Shown piece by piece: positions 46,701 through 54,000 of a stretch of 64,000 bases of DNA (position 1 is its first letter; every line of letters starts with the position of its first letter). Location: assembly GCA_946902875.1 (NCBI GenBank), contig OX336343.1, positions 7,801,754-7,865,753 on the forward strand, in the 5' to 3' direction. The translations under genes and the position numbers were made by a program. The notes below the pieces were generated by a model. It was not told where the DNA came from, ran no database searches, and saw nothing but the letters and a program-made list of their open reading frames with translations. This DNA is from Nematopogon swammerdamellus. Lineage: Eukaryota; Arthropoda; Insecta; Lepidoptera; Adelidae.

Positions 46701-48315
46701 TTGTTGTTGAACATAATATCTCGACCGCTTGGTTGTCGCTCGGTGTTCGCTCGATTCGGTCCTTCCGTGTTTCCGTATGCGCGGTCCAGCGGTGGCGCGG
46801 TCCACGGTCGCTGTGCCGGACCGCGCGGCGCGCGCTCGTGCGGGGGAGTGCGCGCGGCCGGGTCCGGTCTGTAAACGGTCGGTGTGACTGCCACAGCACT
46901 GACGGCGGCGGAGGCGGCGGCGTATTGTGCATCGCGTAGCATGGCACCGTCTATCTCGCTACCTAGTTGTAGTAGATATTCCACGGTGTCGATGGGACGT
47001 ATTGGCCGTAGGTATTTAAATGTAGTTGGCGCGATATGTGAAGTAATTATATTCACTAATTCGGTTTCCCTGAACCCGCAGTTCAGCGCTTTCGCCGCTG
47101 ACTCCACATTCTGAACGAACTCCCTTAGTGTTTCATTGTGTTTTTGAAACCGAAATACCAACTCTTGCTTTAGCGTTTCCCTATGAATTGGACTGAGATA
47201 GTTTAATAATTCACCCTTTAATTTGTTCCAATCTGTGCACGCTGCGTCTAGTCGGCCGAACCACCATGAGCACAGCGGCTCTCTCAATTTTAACATTATG
47301 AGCGGTATCAATTTATCGGCGCGAATTAAATTTAATTTGAATATTCTATCTAAATGTATTATAAATTCTAAAAACGTTTTCGCATCGTTTCCGTCGCAGG
47401 CTGTAATACTTTCAATCATCTGTTTGGCTATTTTGAAATTTTCTTTATCTAAAAACTCGTGCCTTAGAGAACTTGCCGCCGCTGTCTGCGCGTGAGTGTC
47501 CGCACAGACGGGGGGTGGGGAGCCCACTTCCTTCTTTGTTTCATAGCTCGAGATTTTTTCTTCCATTACATTAATACGCTCTAACATTTCTCTCATTAGT
47601 TCGTTCTGGTTAGAGATTCGTTGTGTGAGCATGGTTACTGCTTGCGATAATTCGCTCTGATTTCCCCCTTCGCTCCTAGACATTTTCCTAGTATGAATTT
47701 AGCGCCTCCACCAATTGTGGCACTTAATAACGGGTACTCAGCACGGACAGATGGGAAGATAGATGTGGGTAATAGGTAAGGCTCACTCACCAAAACGTGC
47801 AGACCTCCAGCTTCCACGACAGCGTCCGGAATGACCTCTGGCCCCGACCGAGTCACCTTCTCGCACGTGCACTAACTTATATACTAAACAAACGTCTCTG
47901 TCGCAATCAATTCACGTGACACATTCCAACGTCTCTGTCGTCTTACAGTTCTCACTTAATCCCTACAAATGTTCTCTTCCTCCAGGAACACTCTCGTCTT
48001 CACGCGCCGCGTCTCTCTTCGTCACCGTGCCAATCGCGACTACCCACGAGAATATTTCCCTTCGCCCACGTTTCCACTTTCTAACCTACCCGCAAGGTTT
48101 GTGAGCTAAAGGTTTGTAGGAAGGCAAAAGGCGGGAAATATGAGTGTGCTGAGTAGCACCGTTATAGATGTTACGGTATATTATGTGAACTTGTGCAGCT
48201 GGAGCTGAGCGGAGCGTGTGCCATGCAAGTGGACGGTGAGCCGTGGTTGCAGCGCGCCGCCACCATCACCCTCCAGCACGCCGGCCGCTCCCTGCTGCTG
48301 CGCCGATACCGCTAG
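28787..48315 (+). CDS. DGKE: Diacylglycerol kinase epsilon-type, 12 exons, 515 aa
   Basis: Exons: 28787-28978, 31660-31822, 33695-33810, 34096-34216, 35556-35629, 36439-36570, 36915-37054, 39070-39238, 40440-40614, 40976-41034, 41140-41229, 48199-48315 (TAG). All junctions are GT/AG and in phase. The enzyme phosphorylates diacylglycerol to phosphatidic acid at membranes. A single hydrophobic segment (about 13-33) anchors it, as in vertebrate DGKE. The first C1 zinc domain follows (CSVCDKL, FCECCALSACKRC, then HHWVKG). The second C1 is reduced (YYCCWCQR, VCDYGEFRNIIIPP). The catalytic domain has ILANRKSGSNVGDEVL, the glycine motif GGDGT (248-252) and LPLGTGNDLSR. The accessory domain ends with MQVDGEPW. 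There are no EF hands, PH or SAM domains, which with the TM anchor fits epsilon. Intron 11 holds a Gypsy element, and a LINE ends 111 bp before the ATG. Exon 1's donor is the least certain junction. Confidence 0.9.
29114..30705. mobile_element. Element with ACTCGAG-rich subterminal ends (about 1.6 kb)
   Basis: Both ends are packed with ACTCGAG/GAGTCG motifs in opposite senses (29140-29215 and 30425-30690), for example GACTCGAGTTG and its complement. The AT-rich middle has no coding region, and includes two copies of a CCGATATCGGCCGCTCCA motif (about 30270 and 30324). Exact boundaries and target duplication were not found. DGK intron 1. Confidence 0.45.
31027..31338. repeat. Tandem duplication, 156-bp period
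   Basis: 31027-31182 and 31183-31338 are almost identical (TTTACYACAATAAATACAA through TGTAAAACATCTTT). Each contains one end of the MITE family found at 50684-50849; the other end lies at 31376-31428. Confidence 0.8.
31823..32228 (+). pseudogene. RTE-like LINE C-terminal fragment
   Basis: The frame 31984-32226 carries KWQWAGHVSRRDDDRWS, TGKRSVGRPPARWDDDI and EDWRKIGEAYVQQWTL, the standard C-terminus of insect RTE-type and related LINE polyproteins. It abuts the DGK exon 2 donor, and is followed by a GACT microsatellite (32222-32244). There is an upstream frameshift and a CAA run at 31963-31980. Related minus-strand pieces are at 1731 and 57343. Confidence 0.75.
32787..33111 (+). repeat. SINE family A, near full length
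   Basis: Starts with GTGTGGGGGCCGGTAC, then GTCGTAAAAGGCGACTAAGG, the core (AGGTGGTAGGGTTTAACCC) and the tail GTCAGTTTCTATAAAAAAAA. Lies in DGK intron 2. Confidence 0.8.
34334..34738 (-). repeat. tRNA-derived SINE, family B, full length
   Basis: Complement of a tRNA-like head (GGTGGCCGAGTGG A box, GGTCCGAGTTTCGAATCC B box), a core (GTAAAACTGTAGGTCCC, CTAGGTGGTAGG) and a 3' part ending in poly-A (seen as T-rich at 34331-34342). Lies in DGK intron 4. Confidence 0.85.
35447..35547. repeat. GT microsatellites before DGK exon 5
   Basis: Two (GT)n runs (35450-35474, 35530-35546), the second ending about 8 bp before the exon 5 acceptor. They produce open frames on the minus strand that I do not consider genes. 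Confidence 0.8.
35748..35930 (-). repeat. SINE family A, truncated
   Basis: Poly-T then TTATGGAATCTGACACGG through TTTACATAGCCGTTTCGACC. DGK intron 5. Confidence 0.8.
36240..36438. repeat. Minisatellite providing the DGK exon 6 acceptor
   Basis: About 13 irregular units of 13-18 bp built on GTGTGTGACAGCGTT. The last unit, TTTGTGTGTGACAG, ends exactly at the exon 6 start (36439). Confidence 0.8.
37309..37447 (+). repeat. SINE family B, 3' part only
   Basis: CCAGTATAGCCAGCAATC through CCACCCATACCGGATTACAT, matching the complement of the 34334-34500 part of the full-length copy. DGK intron 7. Confidence 0.75.
37966..38958. mobile_element. Non-autonomous hAT element (993 bp)
   Basis: Ends CAGTGGTGTACC and complement of CAGTGGCGTGCC with an exact 8-bp duplication GGTCACAT (37958-37965, 38959-38966). 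No transposase frame. Near its right half is a fragment of family D (GCCAAGTGCGAGTCGGACTC, 38661-38680). Confidence 0.85.
39379..39773. mobile_element. Foldback MITE, about 55-bp inverted ends
   Basis: TTTCCTAGAATAGTGG at the left and the complement of TTTCCTAGAACAGCG at the right, continuing through ACATGGCGGTCAT/ATGAACGCCATGT. A third TTTCCTAGAGTG motif is in the middle. DGK intron 8. Confidence 0.6.
40028..40372 (+). repeat. SINE family A with 5S-like head
   Basis: Head TTAAGCAACCCTGAACGCGG and CTTCGATGGGTGACTGC resemble the internal promoter region of 5S rRNA. The core (GTAAAACTGTAGGTCCC, CTAGGTGGTAGGGTTTA) and family A tail follow. DGK intron 8, about 65 bp before exon 9. Confidence 0.8.
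41416..42036 (+). pseudogene. Internally deleted mariner-like transposon
   Basis: Terminal inverted repeats GAAGGGTTTTTCARTARGAG extend about 34 bp. Inside, a start at 41529 reads MERYTVEQHVEIVKIYYQNQ, the N-terminus of a mariner-type transposase. Frame-disrupted remnants follow: RPIYGIHGRPTESTIRRL, and later the C-terminal region around the LDYFLWGYVKS-type motif. Most of the catalytic domain is deleted. Target TA is not evident. DGK intron 11. Confidence 0.75.
42300..42750 (-). repeat. Gypsy 3' LTR
   Basis: 451 bp, TGTGGCAC at the left end and GTTATA at the right in plus-strand sense. The only difference seen from the other LTR is A versus T near 42582. Confidence 0.9.
42762..45386 (-). 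CDS. pol: Gypsy pol: reverse transcriptase, RNase H, integrase (partial)
   Basis: An 874-codon open frame. RT motifs: CCDYRALNKK, TTIDLNSAFHQIPL, and the active site FVDDMIIY. RNase H: LQVDASGQALGAVLQQ, YELECAAAVFGVNKF, LHTDNAALSWL. Integrase: zinc-binding HYYHDQDIAGHLG/CKDCQMAK, then the core Asp in YIDYKGPLPRTKSG, Asp in VVSDNGTHFTG and Glu in SNMVERVNRNINSM. A Gypsy-type C-terminal end (RWSGPFQIH) follows. The 5' end of pol is cut by a LINE insertion at about 45395; without it the frame would run on into the protease. This makes the copy defective despite its youth. Confidence 0.9.
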   Translation of the reverse strand: MKDQEKKRLEELLANYGDVITKRLGKTNILKYKITLTDNEPVRMRFYPLSPPKAEEMRKHIDELLEKGVIEKSVSPYAAPAFLIDKKNGKKRLCCDYRALNKKIVYDSYPMTSVESIFQALGNARVFTTIDLNSAFHQIPLYEDDKEKTAFITPNGLFHYNYVPFGLCVSPQALNRVVDNIFGDIKFKFVMPFVDDMIIYSEDVESHFSHLKEVLFRLRNAGLTVNPEKIEVFRSEVNFLGHVVNGQGLHVDPSRTKVIADYPTPKNLKHVKTFLGMSGFYAKFIQNYAELSEPLNKLKRKNEKFFWHNAQQEAFERIKKALTTPPVLRFPSFSKPFVLQVDASGQALGAVLQQEVDGQLAPVAYASRLLSAAERRRATYELECAAAVFGVNKFKTYLEIAEFELHTDNAALSWLFSHPKQTGKLGRWVLSLSRFKFKIKHIRGCDNNVADCLSRMYDGNEETICASLTEYSEFNQSLKLHQESCQELHIIMETLRSGQNVKHYKLINEYLCRKSAKRNKWRIVIPEKLVKSVLHYYHDQDIAGHLGITKTYNRITKFYWWKGMYSDIKNYVRSCKDCQMAKPNNQLQAGLMASKNPENVWESVYIDYKGPLPRTKSGYQYILVAIDAYSKWVELIPVRAATANNSVKHLNTQVWSRYGPPLAVVSDNGTHFTGHTFKDMCVAWGIKHVNISPHYPQSNMVERVNRNINSMLKIYCQREHNLWDASLPSLQLALNTAVHESTGAAAAQLFLGREIAMPLENLWSVKNIDTDMNQLIPPTKETIANNLRRAWDKRAKHYNLRRRENDYRVGQQVLMQNFAVSNKARGITKSFCPRWSGPFQIHTMNEGRVTLVKPGSDRVVTTTNIALLKPYWSR
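45395..46035 (-). pseudogene. 5'-truncated non-LTR retrotransposon inside Gypsy pol
   Basis: The minus strand carries a C-terminal LINE segment (MLYKAQVRPVMEYCSHLW, RRAIRLIGDPKL, KIWNGLPASVFP, GIFKRRVNKL) followed by a 3' UTR and poly-A (T run at 45392-45414). It is younger than the Gypsy element it interrupts. Pieces of the same family occur at 60090-60200 and 62028-62070. Confidence 0.8.
45960..46460 (-). pseudogene. Gypsy protease segment, truncated by LINE
   Basis: The frame carries ALIDCGASRSFC, a retroviral-type aspartic protease active site with Cys in the usual Thr/Ser place, and IILGYDFITRTQ, matching the second conserved protease strand. Its last codons, after about 46035, are LINE sequence in the wrong frame. 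It should have been continuous with pol. Confidence 0.7.
46568..47683 (-). CDS. gag: Gypsy gag, 371 aa
   Basis: An intact frame from ATG just inside the 5' LTR. An N-terminal coiled-coil-like segment (TQRISNQNELMREMLERI) is followed by a capsid-like region (LKLREPLCSWWFGRLD, FRFQKHNETLREFVQNVE) and a single zinc knuckle CYECNLVGHLARNC near the C-terminus. Gag forms the particle and binds element RNA. The protease/pol frame is offset, implying frameshifting at the junction. Confidence 0.85.
   Translation of the reverse strand: MSRSEGGNQSELSQAVTMLTQRISNQNELMREMLERINVMEEKISSYETKKEVGSPPPVCADTHAQTAAASSLRHEFLDKENFKIAKQMIESITACDGNDAKTFLEFIIHLDRIFKLNLIRADKLIPLIMLKLREPLCSWWFGRLDAACTDWNKLKGELLNYLSPIHRETLKQELVFRFQKHNETLREFVQNVESAAKALNCGFRETELVNIITSHIAPTTFKYLRPIRPIDTVEYLLQLGSEIDGAMLRDAQYAAASAAVSAVAVTPTVYRPDPAARTPPHERAPRGPAQRPWTAPPLDRAYGNTEGPNRANTERQPSGRDIMFNNNSTNIDREPMRCYECNLVGHLARNCERRRERYYNNQYRNNNQGN
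47716..48166 (-). repeat. Gypsy 5' LTR
   Basis: 451 bp; one difference from the 3' LTR was found by eye. Its right end is 32 bp from DGK exon 12, so the Gypsy promoter and terminator lie close to a host splice acceptor, in antisense. Confidence 0.9.
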
Positions 48316-50683
48316 CCCTCTCTAATGCGACACTAGCACAACACTAACGGAGCGCTACCTACTAGCGAGAAGCACCAAATATTACTTTACTGTATCAAGT
48401 GTTATTATATTATTGTGTCGAAAGAAGAGCTCTACTCCTGTCACTTGTCTATTAAATGTACTTTTAAGAGAATATTTCACGACTGGGCCACCTGATGCGG
48501 ATCAGTTTCTGAATATAAGAACTTATACTTTATGGATTCATCATAATTTTAATTAGAAAATTTGTCATCCAATGTCCACGGACGAAGCTGATTCTTTTTT
48601 TTGTACAACTAGAGGCTCACTGCGTAATTTCACTGCGAAACAAAATTAGAATGCAGCCATGTCGTACGGAATAATGTGATTTCTTATAAAAAAATATTCA
48701 ATTTCACCAGTATGAAATATTTTCCAATCAGTCTAGGTGTAATAGGATTTTTTTTGTTGATTATGCACAGGATTTTGTGTATCATTGTAGTGACCTGCCT
48801 ACCACTTTTGTAGGCTAGAGATGGGTCTTCCAACAGACTCGGGGAATTGGAACGCAGCTAGAACTCACTATTACATGCATTTGTTACATCTATATATATA
48901 TTATATAGATGGATGGTCCGCCTGCAAACCGGCTGCCGTAGAAGTAAGGCGTGATGTGTTCTCATGTTGAGTGGCCTTACTTATTATATACACAGCGTTT
49001 CGTTTACACATTGTTAGTATTATTTGAGCCATTTGTGGTAGATAGGTTTAGAGCAACGTATTTGTGGTTTTATCGGTTTCAGACTTGACTGAATCTCCGT
49101 AGTTAGAGTAATAGATTACCTCGAAATATACTTACTGTTACTAATACATTAATCATTACGAGGTTTTTTTGTTTATATTAAAATGTAATAATAATAGACA
49201 TGTTTTTTCTTTGATCTACCTTTACATATTCACACACCCCGTCCTATATCCGTGTGTCAATCTGGTGAATGCACTTTAGTTAAGTTAGAAAATAAATAAA
49301 TAGAGGATCATCATCAACCATCACCATCATGCATGATTTACCTACAAAGTATAGCTAGCGCATTGTGGATGCACCTAATTGAAAATAAATAAAACACAAT
49401 GCCCTTTCAAATATTAAACATTGATAATATATTTCTCTACAACATAGATTAACAAAGTTTATAAACACCCCCAACATTTTCCACTATATTTGAATTAACT
49501 TTTATTAATTATAAATTTGGCTTCGGCTTATCGTATGCACTGCACTGGAAGTCAGTATGAGTTTGGTAAATTTGAGTAAATTAAAAAATTTACAATTTTT
49601 GTCCAGATCAATTTAGTTGCATATCCTAGCGCCGTCAACCTAGGATGAGGTGAATAAATAAAATCAATTCCTAATCCTACATATGTAAAGCCAACATTGT
49701 GTTGTATATTTTCAAGCCGCCTGCGCTCACACACTATCTAGGTATTGCTCTAACACTTCTACGTGCTTCATTCAGAACATAATTAACACTTCTATAAAAT
49801 AAGTAATAAATAGCTTTCCGGAATGTTTCCTACGCCTTGTAACATGGAATAATAACATACTTCAAAAAATGCTATGCAACATAGGAAACTAATAGGAACT
49901 ACTGCGACATGTTCTATATTCTGCTACACGCTGCGAGAATTTTCTAAACTAACAAAATTCCGTTAACATAAATATTTTGTGGGAGTTGGTTCCCCATTGA
50001 GGGCGATATGCTTTCTCGCCATTCATCACAATTATTAAAAACAACATAAAATGTTTTCGTTTTCTAATGACACAATTCTATTATATTTATACTTCTATTG
50101 TATATGTAAGTAGATATTTGTAAATAAAACTTTGATTACTTAGTCTAGAAAGCAAGTAGATACTCGCGCTCTTTTACGTATTTATTTAATTCAGACAGAA
50201 CTGGAAGAGCTAGTTAGGTAACTTAAAATGTTTTACTAATAGTACGGAACTAATTACTGAAATAATTCAGAAAAGTTAAAAGTAAAGTTTCAATGAATCA
50301 AGTAATTGCTGTCTCGCAACAAGAACTTACTGAAATCTTGAACATGTTTGCCTTTTATTATCACGGTTTAGCCCATTTTAACGACAGCGCGTGTCTGTCG
50401 ACACAACCGATTCACTTGGGAATGATCAGAGAGCCATATCAGCGAGATATGACCCAAAATATTGTTCAAAATATATGGTTTTCTTAAAATAAAAAATATG
50501 TAATACTCCATAATTCCCACTCATATAAAAATAAACAGAAAGGTCACCTTTAAAATTCTATACAAATTTAACAGAAATCGAGTATTCTTAAAAAGTAGAT
50601 AACATGACAGACTGCCGTACAATCTCTCGCACTCCTGGTATGTATGTATGGGTGTTGCATCTCACTAAAGAATAGCTATGCAC
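48316..50683. other. DGK 3' flank, no gene recognised
   Basis: AT-rich. AATAAA motifs near 49290-49298 and 49384-49390 could end the DGK transcript. I see no conserved reading frame between the DGK stop and the SLC25A10 3' end. Confidence 0.5.
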
Positions 50684-50849
50684 AGTACCCGGCTGTAAAT
50701 AATGAACACGAGCTCTAGAAAGAGACAATCCGGCTGTAGAGCGTCGTCTCTGTCGCACGAACTTGCACGTCTATGTCGTCTCACACTCTACAATCGGATT
50801 GTCTCTTTCTAAAGCTCGATGTTCATTATTTACTGGCGGGTACTGTACA
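50684..50849. mobile_element. MITE with about 60-bp inverted ends
   Basis: ACAGTACCCGGCTGTAAATA at the left and the complement of ACAGTACCCGCCAGTAAATA at the right; pairing continues through GAAAGAGACAATCCG to nearly the centre. Relatives lie at 31120-31428. Confidence 0.75.
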
Positions 50850-50923
50850 ATATGATAGCAACAGGACTCTCGTAATAACAATACGACAAAACTTTTTTTG
50901 CGTCAACTATTTGTTCAACCTAT

Positions 50924-50935
50924 ATTTATTTATTA
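50924..50935 (-). promoter_or_regulatory. Candidate polyadenylation signals of SLC25A10
   Basis: Overlapping AATAAA motifs on the minus strand, about 95 bp after the stop codon. Confidence 0.4.
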
Positions 50936-51027
50936 CAGGCTCCCTCCATTTAAATTCTCACTTTATCCGCGTCGTGCACACCTCCATAATGAAGCCTGCC
51001 TTCGTGAAATGCAACAATGCCGTTTAT

Positions 51028-54000
51028 TTAGTTTACAGTTTTCGGTTGGAAGTATCCGAAGTTCAACCGGAGCTGCTCGAGGAACACGAAGGTGAGTATG
51101 GTGTGAGGGGCGAGCCTCACGAAGGCCGGCACGTATCCCTTGTAGAATGCCATTGGTCCCTCCTTGGCGGTGTGCGCGAACAGGTGTAAGATGCTCTTGA
51201 ACTCTCCTGGCTTGGCGTTCATGGCGCGGGTCTTCAGCACGTCCACCGGTTGTGTCAGGGTCGTCGCTATGCCGCCCTGCGTTATGCAACCACACACCAA
51301 GGTTATAAAGGTGTGTCTGTCAAGGAAACTATCATTCATGATATAAAAAGCACATTGAAGATGGTGGGTGGGGGTACCTTTTACATATTTTACACCTAAT
51401 TATAAAATATATATTTCTACTTTACATAGTCATAATCAGTCAGTTTGTGTTTTCCATCCAGTTCAGTGTAGCCAACATGAGAAGAAGGGAAACACTGACA
51501 TGGCACCTAGTTCACCCGGTGTTATGGGCTGACATCACGGATGTTGTAGGTGATGTAGCCAAACATGTCAGTTTCCATAAAAAAAAACGTAAAATACACA
51601 AATTTTTTATCAGCTACATACTTGTAAGCTAATTTTGGTTAACTCCAGATCTTGCACTAGATAAGCAGCTGGAATTATTGTGGCAGATATCTTGTTATGT
51701 ATAAAAGAGTAAATAATGGAGTACTGACAGCGGCCAGGCTGGAGGCGATGTGCGTGCCGACGTTGTCGCTGAAGTATGGCGTAGCGAGGAGCATCTCCTT
51801 GATCAGGTCGTAGAAGGAGAGTTGGCCGATGGTCATGAGCACCGCGCGGCTGCACGCCATCGTGGCGCCCGACCACAGTCGCAACACACCCTCTGACCGG
51901 TACACCCGCCACAGACCGTGAACCGCGTTCTTGTAGCTGCATGCAATACCATCACATATTGTGTTATTCATTTATTGTTATTTTATTTTAAATAGTTTAA
52001 TTAATTTATGCAGAATTGTTTTTTATTCTATATTCTTTATTCATCATCCATAGACAGTACACTGCACTCGGATTCGTCATAATTTAACATTTAGCGTTTG
52101 CCAGTTCGATTATCACAGCGAAGAAGAACTGGCAAGAAACTTCACAATTTTACTTGTATCGTGGTGGGCCTACTCACGGGCCACTGCCAACTAAACCACC
52201 GTAAGTATACCATTGCGACTACAGACAGTCCCCTCGGCAGGGCCTGCTTGGACGCAGAGGAGGCACCGGCACACATAGTCATGGAATGTAGACATCTGGA
52301 CACATTTCGCTTGGGGGTTTTCACTTCTGAAAAGGGTGATCCACAAGCGTAGAAGGATCCCAACGTTTTGCAGAAGAACTCGGCTGCCTACAGTGAGCCC
52401 ATAGCCGGGTTACTGAGCACAACGGCCTAGTGTCAAGTGCGTTGAAATCATTGGCAGCTGTCTGCCGACAACAACAATGTTGTTGTTGTTGTTGTTTGGT
52501 TTGGGGTTGGCTCTAGGCCTGCAAACTAATCCCGCTTGGTTGGGGACCTTCGTGTAAAACCCCGCAATCTCCAGCTACCCCAGCCAGCCTGTCTTCCATG
52601 AAAGCCACAAGTCGACCGGGGTGTCTGCAGACCGCCGCCCCTAGGGCGTTTTTGCACTTGCGACCGCACGACACGATTTGCGGTCACGTTTCTCAACACA
52701 CGACGTACTGCACACGACATGTCGTTCGTACGTTTTTCCACTAGTGACGATTCAGCAACGACACGGCAGTCGCGGCTTGTTTGTAGTCTTCATGTGAGCA
52801 CGCTCATCGTCGTCGTGTCGTGCGGTGCGTCGTGTCGTGCGGTGCGTCGTCAGCAAGTTCCAACTTGTTTCGTACAGCCGCTATGTCGTCACCGCAAAAA
52901 AAACGTAACGACATAGCGGCACGGACGACATAGCCAAAAAGTCGTTTGCAAAACGTGTGTCGTGCTGTGCGGTGTCGTTGCGTGAGTAAACGGCTCATAT
53001 AAATATATGGCGCTCGGAGTCGTGACCGCATTTTGTCGTGTCGTGTCGTCGCAGGTGCAAAAACGCCCTTAGTCGCCTTTTACGACATACACGGGGAGAG
53101 ATGCAGTGGGGCTATTATTTTAGAGTACCGGCCCCACACGGTACCGACAACAACAATAACAACAACTTCTATTGTGCAATGCTGTAAGTCTTCCCACGAT
53201 ATCGACCACCGTTCGTAAACATAAATTTCATTTCACGCGACGTTATACACCACCAGATTATTTACATATTTCAGACAAGCAGCCTCGGCTCCGGATCCCG
53301 GTTTCAGTTGATTGTTTTTAAGCATTTAAGTATCGGATTTTTTGACCTGATAACAGGTTTCAGATTCAAATCTCAGGTGTAACACATAACGCCCCACCTG
53401 TCTCCCAACTCCCAATGGGGTAGCTAGACAACGGATCTCCGAATTACAATTCTGTGTCCGCCGATGCCAGTGTGACACACCTCTGATGGTGATGACTTAC
53501 ACTCATAATGTACAAAAATGTTAATGCAAATACTCTAGCTCCGGTAAAAGGAAACATCGTGAGTATTTCAATAAACATTTATAAAGGATTATCACAGTTT
53601 ACTGTGAAAGGTAACATGTAACGCGGCTTGCTAATGGCTCATAATGTATTATGTCAACAGTTGAGTCCTTTCATCTGCTCGCTATGAGATTTGCATAGCC
53701 TACATTACATACAAATTGTTATGTACCTAAATACGCTGTCGATGGGAGACCAACCACATCTGCAGAATTGTTCGTGAACTATTGTTCGTATACTTGGATT
53801 GTGAGAAACGGATTCAAGACTGATCTCTTCGCTGTGGAAGTCGGAGCAAGAGGACTACCAGCGAAGTCGCTCTACAGTCTCTTCAAGAATCTAGGGCTCC
53901 TAAGATCGACGCTAAGCTCATATATGGAGAGAGCTTCGAAAACGTCACTGGAAGCATCCTACAGAATATGGATAGGTAGAGAGAGGGAGGTCGAGAGCGG

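Larger units (their letters stand above)
42300..48166 (-). mobile_element. Ty3/Gypsy LTR retrotransposon, LTRs 1 nt apart
   Basis: Identical-length LTRs of 451 bp (42300-42750, 47716-48166) flanked by a 4-bp duplication GATG (42296-42299, 48167-48170). On the minus strand it has a candidate primer site TGGTGGAGGCGC next to the 5' LTR and a G-rich purine tract next to the 3' LTR. It encodes gag, protease and pol and no envelope. A LINE fragment interrupts the pol region. It sits in DGK intron 11, opposite to the gene. Confidence 0.92.

Noticed and set aside
42751..47715. Envelope gene of the Gypsy element
   Set aside because: Pol ends 12 bp from the 3' LTR; there is no space for env and no transmembrane protein frame.
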